Of a stretch of 64,000 bases of DNA, positions 11,658 to 22,999 are shown one piece after another. Positions within the stretch are counted from its first letter, which is position 1. Each line of letters starts with the position of its first letter. The position numbers were made by a program, and so were the translations under genes. The DNA is from Aquatica leii (taxonomy: Eukaryota > Arthropoda > Insecta > Coleoptera > Lampyridae), in contig CM069432.1 in NCBI GenBank assembly GCA_035610365.1, positions 263,621,177-263,685,176 on the forward strand, read 5' to 3'. The notes beneath the pieces are model-generated. The model worked only from the letters and a program-made list of their open reading frames with translations. It had not been told where the DNA came from and searched no databases.

Positions 11658-12077
11658 GTGCTTCCAGAAGAAAAACTTAGAGACTATGACGAGTATACAT
11701 TTCCAAATTTTGTATTGGTGGATCCAGTCTTTAATACACTTGGCTCAATAGATATCATACTAGGAGTAGATGTACTTAAGGATATATTTTTAGAAGGAGT
11801 TCAACGATTAGATTGGATCTTGTCAGGAAAAATTAACGCATTACCAACAAGAGCAAAAGTTATAAGCATGATAGTATGTGCAGAAGATCAACAACTTACA
11901 AAATTTTGGAAACTAGAGGAAGTGGAGGTAACCAGAAAAAAAGGTAATGCAAATGAAAACTGTGAAACTCATAATAAGAATACTCATTTGAGGAACACAG
12001 ATGGTACCTATACTGTTAAAATACCCTTTAACGATGATGTTAACAAACTCGGAGAATCAAAAAAGAAGGCAATAGAA
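11658..12077 (+). pseudogene. BEL/Pao protease-region fragment
   Basis: Open frame of 140 residues. The phrase IDIILGVDVLKDIF matches the conserved end of BEL/Pao aspartic protease domains (usually DILLGADV). The upstream catalytic D-[ST]-G motif is missing, so only the C-terminal half of the protease survives. RT follows in shifted frames. Confidence 0.7.
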
Positions 12078-12999
12078 TAGAAGATTTTTACAATTAGAAA
12101 AGAAGTTTAACGGAAACGATGGATTATATACGGAATACTTATCCCTGGGTCCCATGAAACCATTGATGGAAGATAAAACTAACCTAAGGCAAAAAACATA
12201 TTACATTCCACATTAAGCCGTAATAAAAGAAAACAGCGAAACGACAAAGTTTAGAGTCGTGTTTCATGCATCAGCTAAAACTACATCAGGTATCAGTTTG
12301 AACCAATTAATGCATTTTGGACCAAGATTGCAACAGGATTTAAAAAACATTTTACTCTGATGGAGAAAACACAAAATAGCATTTTCAGCAGGTATAGGGA
12401 AAATGTACCGACAAATTAAAATTACGACGATCCGAATTTTCACAGACTAATTTGAGATTTACGCAAGATGAGCCCATAAGATAATATAAACTAACAACCG
12501 TTACATACATACATACCTCGTCGGCACCCTACTTAGCCGACCGCACCCTTTTACAATTATCAGACGATGAAAAAGACAAATATCCAACAGCATCACACGT
12601 CGTAAGTAATGATTTCTATGTAGATGATTTGATGTCAGGAACAGATACACTGGAAGAGGCAAAACAATTACAACAAGAAATAATCAAACTCTGTAAATCT
12701 GGAGGATTTACGTTAACAAAATGGGCAAGCAACAATTTAGAATTACTACAAGCCTTACCAGATGGTTTCAGAGGATTGGATGTGATGGGAATAGATGAAG
12801 AAGAACTAAGAAAACTTTGGGTTTGAATTAGTCACCAAAGAAAGATTGCTTTACGTTTAAGGTCTATATAAATCAACAACAATTACGTTTTACAAAACGA
12901 TCAATTTTATCGGACATTGCTAAATTGTATGATCCATTAGGATGGTTAGCCCCAGTTACAGTAAAGGCTAAACTATTAGTCCAAAAATTATGGATTAAA
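12078..12999 (+). pseudogene. BEL/Pao reverse transcriptase
   Basis: Fragments in several frames: YYIPH and KFRVVFHASAKTTSGISLNQ near 12200-12310, then MYRQIK near 12400. After a damaged stretch, NDFYVDDLMSGTDTLEEAKQ (12605-12665) carries the active-site box. KRSILSDIAKLYDPLGWLAPV (12895-12960) is the conserved thumb segment. At least three frame changes and stops are present. The reading is interrupted after LWIKG by the MITE at 13000. Confidence 0.82.
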
Positions 13000-13684
13000 G
13001 GTAGTAGTCTGGTAACTTGGGTTCAAAAAATCGAAAAATTTTTTTTTGCTTAATTTGAAAGTACAATGTCTTGAGAATATACTGTGAAAATTTTAGACAG
13101 AAATTCGAAATATTTCGGGACTTATAACGAGTTTCCTAGAGCGCCTCGGAGTCCAACCAAAACATTGTTTTTCTGGTCGGCCCGGGTCTTAACTTTTTTT
13201 CTACTGAACCGATTGCTTTCAAATTTTAACAGGCTGTTCTACACACTTATAGTTCTCGTCGGTACTAACGAGATTTTTTTTCACCCCTAACTTTTTATTT
13301 TACAACCCTTTCTTTGCTAAAATAAAAGGACTTTTTATTTCAAAGTCCGCCATTTTGTTATTTACCCTTGAAATTTAACTTTAGTAGTTCCGACCAGAAT
13401 GACATGTCTATAGATTAAGAATAATCAAGAATATTTGGTTTCAGATTACCTCAAGAGCCAAAATCACCCGGGCCACCCACGTGCATTTTTTTTGAGGTTC
13501 CAACTTCGAGTGACAATAATAATAGTAATAAACTAATACATTTTTTCAAATAAATTTTTTTTTATATTTTCAATATGTAAATAAAAACACTCTAAATATT
13601 CAAGATAATTCATTTTTATTTTCCTATAAAAAACCACTCTTCAAAGAAGTCATGAAAATAGGCATAAGTTACCAGACTACTACC
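13000..13684. mobile_element. 685-bp MITE nested in the BEL element
   Basis: Ends are perfect 19-bp inverted repeats, GGTAGTAGTCTGGTAACTT at the left and its complement at the right. They are flanked by TAAA at 12996-12999 and 13685-13688, a likely 4-bp target duplication. Removing the insert and one TAAA rejoins the BEL reading (LWIKG followed by ISWDQTVP) without a gap. The interior has only a short random frame (13084-13290). The superfamily is unassigned; ends and duplication length do not fit hAT or Tc1/mariner. Confidence 0.85.
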
Positions 13685-14485
13685 TAAAGGAATCTCTTGG
13701 GACCAAACTGTTCCCAATGAAATAGAACAAAAAGGGATTAAATTTAGACAAGAATTACCATGCGTAGAGGAAATATTGGTAGACAGGTGGATAGGATATA
13801 CAAATAAATTACAACAATTAGAACTACATGGATTCTGTGATGCATCAGAAAAGGCTTACGGAGCAGTAATATGCAGCAAGGTTACATATACAAACGGAAA
13901 TAATTACTTAAAACTACTATATGCCAGGTCCAAGGTGGCATCACTGAAAACAAGAAAGACAATTCTTAAATTAGAATTATGTGATGCAGAATTATTGGCC
14001 AAAATGGTACAACAAGCCCTGAATGATTTATGTATGTCCAATATCAATGTTTTTTGTTGATCTGACTCAACAATAGCTTTATCGTGGATAAAAGCAGGTC
14101 CGGAAAAGTGGAAAACATTAGTAACTAACAGAGTTGGTACAATTTGTGGAATAACACCGAGTGAGAGTTGGGGACACGTAAAAACAAGTGACAATCCTGC
14201 TGACATAACATCTAGAGGAATAGCACCATCTAAGTTAAAAGAATTTAATTTATGGTGGAAGGGACCACAGTGGTTACAATTGAATTGGTTAACATTACCA
14301 ACATTAAACAGTATCTTTACAACAACGGAAGAAGCTCGAAAACCACAAATAAAAAGTTGGACTGTCGACATTGAAAAATTCACACTGGAATCAAGATTTT
14401 TATCGTTACAAAAGCTTATTAGGGTAGTTGCGTATTGTATTAGATTCTCAGCAAAGTGCAGAAATCGGTCAAGTAACCCAAGATA
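13685..14485 (+). pseudogene. BEL/Pao RNase H region
   Basis: Resumes the BEL reading right after the MITE. HGFCDASEKAYGAVIC is the conserved start of the Pao RNase H-like region, followed by LKLELCDAELLAKM. A TGA at 14057-14059 replaces the tryptophan expected before SDSTIALSWI. NPADITSRGI follows (about 14198-14226), as in other BEL elements. The frame closes just before the integrase frame. Confidence 0.8.
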
Positions 14486-14506
14486 ACAGAAGAACTAAAC
14501 CTTAGT

Positions 14507-15616
14507 ATGATAGGAATTATAAAACTGATCCAACACAAAGAATGGAAAAAAGAAATCACAAAGATTCAACAAAAACAGGTCATTGACAAAAAAAGTCGAC
14601 TATTGCCATTACAACCATTTCTTGACTCAAATGGAATTCTTCGAGTTGAGGGAAGATTTCAACATTCTATATTACCATATAACGAAAAACATCCTATACT
14701 TATACCTCATAATAGTGCAATCCCAAAATTAATTATAAAAGATGTACATAACAAACTATTACATGGTGGGAACCAAATAATTCGTCAAGAAATCTATAAA
14801 TGTATGAAATGTTTACCGTATAAAAGTTCAACGTTACAGCAAGTAATGGGAGTACTACCAGCACCTAGAGTAACACCATCATCACCATTCACTCACACAG
14901 GAGTAGATTACGCAGGACCTATACAGATTCGAAATCACTCGTATAAAGGATACATTGTAATTTTTGTATGTTTAGCTACAAAAGTAGTACACTTAGAAGC
15001 TGTGAGTGATATCACTAAAAATGCATTTTTTGCTGCCTTTAAAAGATTTACATCAAGAAGAGGAAACAGTAGCCACATATACAGTGACAATCGGACGACT
15101 TTTGTAGAAGCTAATAAAGCATTACAACAAGAGATGAAGAACATATTAGAGAATGATTCCATGCAGCAAAAATTGACAACAGTTGGGGTACATTGGCATT
15201 TTATTCCTCCGGCAGCTCCGCACATTGGAGGTCTCTGGGAAGCAGCTGTGAAATCCACAAAATATTTAAAACGAATTATTGGGACCACCACGCTAACATA
15301 CGAAGAGTTGTCTGCATTATTATGTCAAATAGAAGCATGTTTAAACTCTAGACCACTTTGTCCGTTGACATCCGAACCAAATGACATTGCAACACTAACT
15401 CCTGGACATTTTTTGATTGATAAGCAATTAATCACACCAAATGAGTCATCTGGAGAAGTTCACTACAACAGTTTAACAAGGTGGAAACTAATACAAAGAA
15501 TGAAAAATGACTTTTGGAAAATTTGGAGCAAGGAATATTTAAATACGTTACAAAAACAAACCAAGTGGATAGTAACACAAAACAATATAAGTACAGGAGA
15601 TTTAGTTCTACATTAG
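14507..15616 (+). pseudogene. BEL/Pao integrase
   Basis: Long open frame of 369 residues. Residues about 40-100 are the N-terminal region (LDSNGILRVEGR, KLLHGGNQ). Part of the HHCC finger is deleted between IYKCMK and CLPYKSS. The catalytic core has D in VDYAGP, D in YSDNRTTF and E in GGLWEAAVK. The C-terminal part is the DUF5641-like domain start. Since it is the longest undamaged frame of the element, it is younger or less decayed than RT, but the partial finger argues against activity. Confidence 0.83.
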
Positions 15617-15922
15617 GAAGAGAATAACCCTCCTAGCAAATGATTTTTGGCAAGGGTAACAGAAGTGCACTCGGGAACAGATGAAAATGTGAGAGTTGTT
15701 ACAATCAAGACAAAAGGGGGAGCAGTTTCAAAACGACCAATTACAAAATTATTTCAATTACCCATAGAACAGGATAACGAACAAAAGTCACAATCAAAAC
15801 CTACTAGACTTAACCGATTAACAATTGTATTAGGGATGATGCTAGTATTAAGTACAACGGTGGTACTGGGAAACGGTTCATATAACATCAAATACCCTAG
15901 CAATGGAATTCAATATAAATAG
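15617..15922 (+). pseudogene. BEL C-terminal domain and start of env-like region
   Basis: After a TAG at 15614-15616, ARVTEVHSGTDENVRVVTIK and KRPITKLFQLP continue the BEL/Pao C-terminal domain. A hydrophobic segment (IVLGMMLVLSTTVVLGNG) then follows, which resembles a signal peptide of an env-like protein rather than pol. The frame ends at 15922. Confidence 0.6.
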
Positions 15923-16241
15923 TACCGTACAAAATACAAGCCAAGGTCAAACAATTTCAGAAGAACCTGTTTTAGCACCATCAGATCATTTTGGCAAGTT
16001 GCAAGATAAGGCTCAAGAGATTCAACAATCACAGAGTCATACATACTGGCATCGTATCAATAGAACCACGACTGTAATTAATTTAACAACAACACTTACA
16101 GTAATTACAGGTAGTGCAATTCTAATAACGTGGAAATTACTGAAGAAGAGACAATGGAAACCAGTAAACAGAGCACAATTCATGTTAAATCCATTACCAC
16201 CTGACGATAACAATTCCTTACAGTGCTATAATGTGTGTTAG
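15903..16241 (+). pseudogene. Env-like transmembrane tail fragment
   Basis: Open frame of 112 residues: an HRINRTTTVINLTTTLT stretch, a single hydrophobic segment (about residues 70-88) and a basic cytoplasmic tail (KLLKKR). Some BEL elements, such as roo, carry an env-like frame at this place. The bulk of an env ectodomain is missing, so this is a truncated relic. Its stop codon lies inside the first bases of the LTR-like end. Confidence 0.5.
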
Positions 16242-16447
16242 CAAATTCTTTACAATCTCATAACATGTATTGTGTATTAACAAATTCCTTACAAAGTCGT
16301 AACAAATAAGCAAACTTTTATAATATAGGCTAACAATGAAATGGTTGAATGTGGAGCTAAGCATTTTATGTGTATAAATACTCGTAAATTAAGTTAATAA
16401 ATTAGCAGTCATTTTACAACCGTATTTTGATTGTCTCAACTACTACA
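16236..16447 (+). repeat. 3' LTR candidate of the BEL element
   Basis: Starts TGTTAGCAAATT directly after the env-like frame and includes a TATAAATA box near 16373 and AATAAATT near 16396. It ends around ACTACTACA. No matching left LTR is in the window, so both edges are estimates. Confidence 0.5.
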
Positions 16448-17438
16448 ATTTAAAGTATCAGTGGACCAAGCCATAATTACCTGCATGAGGCTGTGCAGGA
16501 TTGATACCTCTTAAATCGTATCTACTGCATTACTGACTATCCAAGCCACAATTTACCTACATGAGGCTAGTACTAATTACACATTTATTAAATACTTTAA
16601 CTCTTCATAAACAACACCCTGGATCTCTCGCTGGCATTGGTCCTTCGAGCCGGATTAATCATTCAACATTAACTTGTTTGATCACTGACACTTGCCCTAG
16701 AATCTGGTATTCTTCAAATATTGATTACCTGGGCAAGTGTCAACCATTAAGTACGAAACACCACCGTGCTTAACAACTAGTTATACTTGTTACACCCTGT
16801 ATAAACAGCTTTTACTTACCTTTAAAACAACTGTTTCAATAGAAGTTTATAATATAATTGTTTCGTTAGCAAATAAAAAATTTATTAGTTATAAGGTCAT
16901 CATCGTTTTTTGTCAAGTTTTGGTTAGTGCAATTAGTGAATTTAGTTCCATAAACTTTATTAAATAATCATTATGAAAAACGGAACCTTAAAATACAAAT
17001 TGGTGACCCTGGGAATTTTGAAGCATTTCTGAAATACCATAAAGCCATTCTGTGTAAAATTTTGCTTTTTTTAATACTATTGTCTCAAATGTCAAATTTC
17101 CACCTTTTTGGTGATTAGACCCTGATCGATTCTGCAATAGAAAGCGATGTTTTATCACAAGTAAGTAATATCGTAAAAATCCGCCAAAAGATGACAAAAA
17201 TTTGACATTAAAAAATCGCTTCATTAAACAGTGTGCAGACTCAGAAAATCAAAATTTTAAAAAACTATTAACGGGTGTACAGTTCGATAATAAGAAGGCT
17301 TCGGAAGTGAAGATGATCTTAATAAATCAGCGTTTATGCCGGACAAAATCATAGAGGTTACGGAAAGGCCAATAATAAACTCAGTTTCAGAAGCTAATAA
17401 TATATTAACAAATAAATATTTTTGGGTTTTGAACCGCG
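16448..17438. other. Non-coding spacer with short repeats
   Basis: A roughly 25-base direct repeat (CCAAGCCATAATTACCTGCATGAGG and a near copy about 85 bases later) lies at 16466-16568. A perfect 11-bp inverted repeat GACACTTGCCC / GGGCAAGTGTC at 16687-16697 and 16731-16741 could form a hairpin. No gene was recognised. Confidence 0.5.
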
Positions 17439-17656
17439 TTCCATATTTACACTTTTCACGAAATTCATAAAACTTAGGAAGCTTATAAGCTTTGAAAAAT
17501 TTACAATATTTGACGTTTCGACAGTCATGTCGCTGTCTTCATCGGAAAAAACTGAAAGAAGACAGCGACATGACTGTCGAAACGTCAAATATAAGTTTTT
17601 CAAAGTTTGTAAGCTTTTTAAGTTTCATGAATTTCGTAAAAAATGTAAATATGGAA
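17439..17656. repeat. Foldback palindrome
   Basis: Arms of about 100 bases (17439-17540 and 17558-17656) are inverted copies separated by 17 bases. The inner part is almost perfect (TTGACGTTTCGACAGTCATG to GCTGTCTTC and its inverse); the outer arms carry mismatches. The palindrome explains the near-identical short open frames read on both strands here, so none of those is a gene. No target duplication was seen. Confidence 0.85.
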
Positions 17657-17737
17657 AGCATCAAAAATAATGCTAATAATATATGTATATATCCCATTTA
17701 CTTTTTGGTGTAGGTTGTTTTGAATATTTATAGATAT

Positions 17738-18060
17738 TTATGTTTCCATTGAAATAATTTACATTTTAATTCTAAGATATTGAAACGTTCTCAAATTCAA
17801 GAGCCTTTTCGAAGTTGTTATCCATCTTTTAGAACGTATACCGAAAGATATGGAACACTCGAGAGGGAAAATGTGTATAAATACCGAAGAAACAAATCGT
17901 AGGTCAGTTATTTCCGTAATGCGAAGACGGCAGTGTTAAGAAGATTATTCAAGTCTAAATAAAAAAGTCGTTAACGCGTGTGAGATAAATCTACGGTGAA
18001 TAATCTGGTACGTAACTTTAACGTAAACAAGTGTTAAACAAGTGTGTGACTTTATCTTAT
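17738..18060 (+). repeat. LTR-like dispersed repeat, copy 2
   Basis: Better preserved copy of the repeat at 4597-4920. In order: TGTTTCCATTG, a TATAAATA box near 17876, GTCAGTTA about 25 bases later (possible start site), and an AATAAAAAA signal near 17960. This layout fits a solo LTR. No gag or pol sequence lies on either side. Confidence 0.55.
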
Positions 18061-18410
18061 CTTCGTGTCAGTGATAGCGCTATATATAAATTATACTGCA
18101 AGTGTTTTTATTAAATACTATTAGATTTAACTAGTTCGGTTAATTTAAAAGTGTATATATTTTTAGTATAAGTAAAATAAATTAGTTTTAATAATAAAAT
18201 TCGTTACAATATAAATATTAAACTTACTTATTCTAAATAAACAACTTTTCTGTACATATTATTTGTCTTACTTCATTTACACCTAACTATATGTTTTCTT
18301 ATGTCTTTTCTACCACTCTTACCATTCCTAATTTTCATATACTTTACCCATATTAATACACTTCACTCACGTTAGTTTCTCTTTTTCCTTACTGTGTAAT
18401 GATTCTATAT

Positions 18411-20200
18411 TCTCCTCCTTGGTCTTCCTCTTGGTCTTTTTATGCTTGATTTAGCTTTCCAGATAATTTTGGTTTGTCTGGTGTTTACCATTCTGTTTAA
18501 GTGTTCGAACCATCTCAGGTGTTATGTTTCTATAGTGTTCTTTACGGATTCTACTTTTAGTCTTGTGCGTATTTCTTCATTTTTTTTCTGTCTCTTTTTG
18601 TTACTCCCATGATTTTTTTTAGGTATTTCATTTCGCATGTTTGTATCTTGGTTTCTTGTTTTCTGTGAGCTTTCAACTTTCACAACCGAATGTTAATGGT
18701 GGTTTATAAATTGTGTTGTATACTGTTAATTTTGTTCTATTGCTTACTTTTTTTTCCTAATAAATACATTACTTAGTGCATAGTACATTTTATTGCCACT
18801 TTCAATTCTATTATTTATTTCTGCTTCGTTTTTCCCATCCTTTTGCATTGTAACGCCCAAATATTTAAAGCTGTCCGTTTGTTCAATCTCTTTATTATTA
18901 AGCTGTATTTTTGCTTTTGTGTTGTTCCTTTCTAATATCATTACTTTAATCTTATCTATGTTTATCTTAAGGTTGCGTTTTTGTAGTGCACTGTTCCATA
19001 GTTGCAAGTTGTTTTCTAGATCTTTCGCGTTTTTAGCACAAATCATCAAGTCGTCTGCAAACGCACACTCTGTTATATATACAGGTTTCATATATCTGTA
19101 GCCCACTAGCAGTTTCTTGGCCTGATCCTTGACTTCTTTTATGACGTCATCTAGTACAATGTTGAATAATGTTGGGCGTAGGACACCACTCTCTCTCACT
19201 CCCTCTTTCGTCGCAGATTTTTTTGAATCCAAGTTGTTTGTTCTAATCTGGTTCCACGTGTTTTTGTATAAGCTGGCTATGTTCTTTCTTAATCTTTTCC
19301 CAATTTTTTTTAAAGTTTTCCCAGATGATTCTTCTCGGTATACTATCGAAAGCTTTTTCGAGGTCAATAAACGCTGTATGTATGTCTTTTCCATGGTATT
19401 TTCTATCAACTGTTTTATGGTAAATATGTGGTCCTGTACTTCTCTACCTTTTCTGAGGCCAATTTGTGATTCTTCCATTTGAGTTTCTGTGTCAGCTTTT
19501 AGTTCGTCGTCTATCAGTCTCTCGTGTACTTTGTATGCGTTATTTAATAGCGTTATTTCTTTATAATTTTTACATTCTTTTTTATTTCCCGACTTATATA
19601 TGCGTAATATTATACCGATTTCCCACTCTTTAAGAATCCTGCTTTCTTCTGCAATTTTATTTATCAATATTGTTAGTACTTCTATTCTGTTACTTCCTGG
19701 CAGTTTTAGCATTTCTACACTTATATCATCATGCTTTTTCTTTTTATTGTTCATGGTCTTCTTCTTCTGCTTGTTCACTATTTCCTTCCACATTATCTAG
19801 TGTGTCTGTTATTTCTACGTTTAATACTTGCTCGAAGTATTCTTTCCATCCCCGCATTATATCTTCAATTTGAGTTAACGTTTTCCCTTCTTTCTTTGAT
19901 GTATTGCGATATATCTTCTTTTCCTTTCCTTAACGTTTTTAATATTTTATAGAACCTCTTCTGGTTACCCGCACTATCTTTTTCCGTCTTTCCGTCGAAT
20001 TCTTCCCAATCTTTTTGTTTTGCGGTTTTTACCGATTCTTTAACTCGTAATCTCTGAGCTTTGTATTGCTTTTAGTTTCATTGTTTTTGTTTCTTAGATA
20101 TTCTTCCCATGTTATTTTCTTTAACTATACTTCTTCGTTTATCTCTGCATTCCACCAATGCGTTTTCCTTTTATTTTTGTTATCGTTTTGTTACGTGCAA
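18411..20200 (-). mobile_element. LINE remnant on the minus strand
   Basis: Reading from right to left: a degraded linker, RT, then the C-terminal region ending in a basic RPRGRPRRR-like stretch near 18420. Only RT is well preserved. The motif set (GLRKGREVQDHIF, FADD, YLGVTMQ) is that of RTE/Jockey-like LINEs. No endonuclease was found upstream, so it is 5'-truncated. Confidence 0.78.
18744..19793 (-). pseudogene. LINE reverse transcriptase
   Basis: Frame of 349 residues. Motifs in order: IGIILRIYKSGNKKECKNY (fingers), QIGLRKGREVQDHIFTIKQL, a scrambled palm entry around KLSIVYREESSGKTL where AFIDxxKAFDS is expected, GVRESGVLRPTLFNIVLDD (normally QGxxLSP), FADDLMICA (catalytic) and FKYLGVTM. 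The altered palm indicates compensating frameshifts, so the frame is open but not functional. Confidence 0.78.
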
Positions 20201-21050
20201 AATTTTCATAACGTAATACCCTGTATATCGAATTAAAATTAGATTCCGGTTTTGACGCCCTCTGCCGATCTTTCTGGTTATTGACATGTTGCGGATTTCA
20301 TTTTGAAACTGTCAACTACGTGAGAGGGTCTGTGTCATTGTGAATTGACCTAATTCCAAAGATTTTAAGTACATCCACCGTGATGGACAGGAAATTATAA
20401 GTTAATTACGAACTTATCGTGATTTATTTGGCACTGGGTAAGATATTTGCATCCGGTTTATTAGGATTCCTTTGTAATTTCTTTATTAATTTGATAGCCG
20501 TTTCGTCACGCCTTGATCACATGTTCAATTTAATAAAAGAACAATGAAGAATTAATTCCATTGATAAATATCGTCACCAAACGCTTAAGGTTCTGGAAGT
20601 CTTATTATCCACAACAAAAACCAAGTCTTGACACCAGTCGATTGCGTTACCACCCACTTGTTCGTAATCGCAAATAAGAGCATTCGATACAACGGGTTTT
20701 TATATCTCATTTCATTTATTATTATTAACGATTTTGTAGCTTCCTATCTTCGTAAGTTATTGTGTGACACGATTTGCTATTCAATATCTATTCCAGGCTA
20801 CTACAGGGAAAAACGTTTTCTTTGCTCAAGTAGGTACTGGATTTTGGGTAAGTCTATTTAATTATTTTTCTTCGCTGTCAGAAAAGTCACTCACGGAACT
20901 TTTATTTATGTTAATTTCCGTAATTACGTTTATTGTTACAATACCATTAAGGTAATTTCATTGATCATTTTGTGTGTATCGCATTCTATTCGATTCGACT
21001 TAACCTAGGTATTGTGTGTGGCCGATACTTCCGGCATTTATGAATTGAGA
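20201..21050. other. Non-coding spacer
   Basis: No recognisable gene. Open frames at 20628-20955 have no family resemblance and use unremarkable composition. Confidence 0.5.
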
Positions 21051-21058
21051 AATGAGAT

Positions 21059-21545
21059 CAGTGATGGGCTATTTTGCGTAAAAAATAATTTTATACGTAT
21101 ACATGTAAAAAACTCTGTATATAACGTATTTTAAGTATAAAATGTATAATACGTGCTTTGATACGTGTAAACGCATCTTAAATCTGAACATGCTTTGAAT
21201 TGTTAACCTCAAATTAGTACTTTTAGCTTTAAATCAGTTTTTTTATTGATTTATCTAATAAAAGCATTGAAATTATTGAAGACAAGTAACTTTTCATCAT
21301 TTCTATAGTATATTATAACAATTTAAAGTACTGCCAAAGTCAGTAATTCATAGATTACACGGATACCTTATGTAATAAAAATCAATGAAGTAGAAATTCG
21401 TACTTTAAAGCAAACAAAATGAGCTTAAGAACATAATCACTTGATGTTTTTTACGTAGCGTAATTAAAGCGGACGTATAATACGTAGATATTTACACGTA
21501 AAAATCTGTGTAAAAAATTACACGTATTATACGTGCCCAACACTG
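21059..21545. mobile_element. hAT-type MITE with 8-bp target duplication
   Basis: Begins CAGTGATGGGC and ends with the inverse GCCCAACACTG (one mismatch in 11). The 8 bases on each side are identical, AATGAGAT at 21051-21058 and 21546-21553. CAGTG ends with an 8-bp duplication are diagnostic of hAT elements. The subterminal parts repeat TACGT-rich words (TACACGTA, TATACGTG). It has no coding capacity, so it must have been moved by a transposase from elsewhere. Confidence 0.93.
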
Positions 21546-21823
21546 AATGAGATATACTCCTGTTAATCTTCTACGTTACTAAATTAAAGTTTTTATACCT
21601 GTTAATCTTTCTTTTATGGTAACATATTTTTCTCTTTTAATTGTGGTTACCCGAACACCAGAGTAACAAGGATTCGAACCTAAAAATTCGTTACAAGTTT
21701 GGACCGTCTGTCTTGATCGAGACAGAAGTGTTAATTATAAATGATCTGGCGCCCTTAATTATTATTCACTTGAACATCCCCTATCTCCGAATGTGTGAGT
21801 TGGCCGTGCAAGGTTCGTAAGAC

Positions 21824-22260
21824 TTAAAGCGTGTAACAGTTTGACTCTCCACATGTTGTCTTAGCTGTGTTTCTTCTTTTTTGTTGCCTCAGATAATTGC
21901 TCCCAAAACTGATCTTTTGCTTGTATTTTTCATCTTTTCCTGGTCCATATCCAATTATCAACGTGATTTTGTTGGATATTTTAACTGTATCCTTTCTGTA
22001 ACAACTGTCCATTCTTCAATGTGTTTATTTTTTTTGGTTATGCATCTCCCTCTCTTCCTCTTTGTTTGTGTTCGACTCCCGCGTATACTAGTAAATTTCC
22101 GCTTTGTAGAATTATTTCTCGTTTACCTTTCTTTTTAGTTTATGTTATTCCTAGAATATGTAGTTTTGCTTTCTTAAATTCTTCGTCCAATTCGTACACT
22201 TTTTCTGCTAAACCTCTTATGTTCTAAGTTCCTATGTTCCATCAAATCGTTATCTCTACT
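21824..22260 (-). pseudogene. LINE endonuclease relic, minus strand
   Basis: Reading leftward from about 22260: GT*NIRGLAEKVYELDEEF, then HILGI, and further on IIGYGPGKDEKYKQK, matching the start and middle of the LINE endonuclease (TWNVRG and YGPxEDE). Stops and frame changes are frequent. The upstream flank is cut by the Helitron-like element at 22309. Confidence 0.65.
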
Positions 22261-22308
22261 TTATTGGTTGCCTTGTTCGTTGTCTCATTAGTCCGTCCAA
22301 TTTTTATA

Positions 22309-22999
22309 TCTATATATATAAAAATGTTATGTTGGTTTGTGTACGCTTCAAAAACTCAAAAAGTTCTGCACCGATTGAGTTGAAATTTTAACATGATATA
22401 AAATCCGCATCAAGGATTGTTTTTATCTATTTTTTTGCATCAGTCACATATCTGCGACCGCGAGTCAGTTTTTTTAACGATCAGCTGTGTACCAGTGACC
22501 GCGCCATCTGCCGTAAGCGAGGAAAACACTCGCTGACAATCGCAATAGTAATGACGCAGTCACATGAGAAACAATTTCGTTCCCAATTACATTGTTTATT
22601 TACAAAAAAAATTGCATCTGATTCTGATTATTATACAATCTGAATTAAATATTCACTTAAATCAAGAATTTTTGATAGTGTTGTGATCGAACTGCGCCTT
22701 TCACCAAATCGTACGTAAAGGTTATATTTTATGTCAAAGATGGACAGTAAAAATATTATTAACTGACAGGCAAAATAAAAGGACTTATTATAATTCAAGT
22801 GGATTTCTAACAGAAGTGAGTGGTTATATCTTTTTTATTACATCTAACACGTGGACGTAATTATATTATTTATTTTGGATTAACCTCACTTTTAATGTAT
22901 ATAAATATAATTACATTAAAACTAGCAATTATTAATTAATACGAATGTCAACCATTCAATCACAATGTGCCACTGCGAAGCGTGGCAGGGTACAGCTAG
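22309..22999 (+). mobile_element. Non-autonomous Helitron-like element
   Basis: Starts TCTATATATATA and ends GTACAGCTAG. A 6-bp stem hairpin (TGCCAC, loop TGCGAAGC, GTGGCA) at 22968-22987 lies 8 bases before the terminal CTAG. The flanking bases are A on the left and T on the right, as expected for insertion at AT without duplication. The 691-bp body has no Rep/helicase frame, so it depends on an autonomous partner. Confidence 0.85.

Larger units (their letters stand above)
11658..16447 (+). mobile_element. BEL/Pao LTR retrotransposon, 5'-truncated
   Basis: Contains the protease end, RT with FYVDD, RNase H, integrase with the BEL-type C-terminal domain, an env-like tail and one LTR-like end. 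No gag or 5' LTR is present to the left. Internal stops, frameshifts and a nested MITE show it is inactive. The FYVDD box and the integrase phrase HFIPPAAPHIGGLWEAAVK are typical of BEL/Pao. Confidence 0.88.

Noticed and set aside
16561-16967. Short frames after the BEL end
   Set aside because: No family motif, and they overlap repeats and a hairpin.
17394-17713. Three overlapping frames with near-identical protein on both strands
   Set aside because: They arise from the foldback palindrome, not from genes.
21640-21690. GGATTCGAACC as a tRNA B box (minus GGTTCGAATCC at about 21671)
   Set aside because: No A box at the right distance and no cloverleaf could be drawn.
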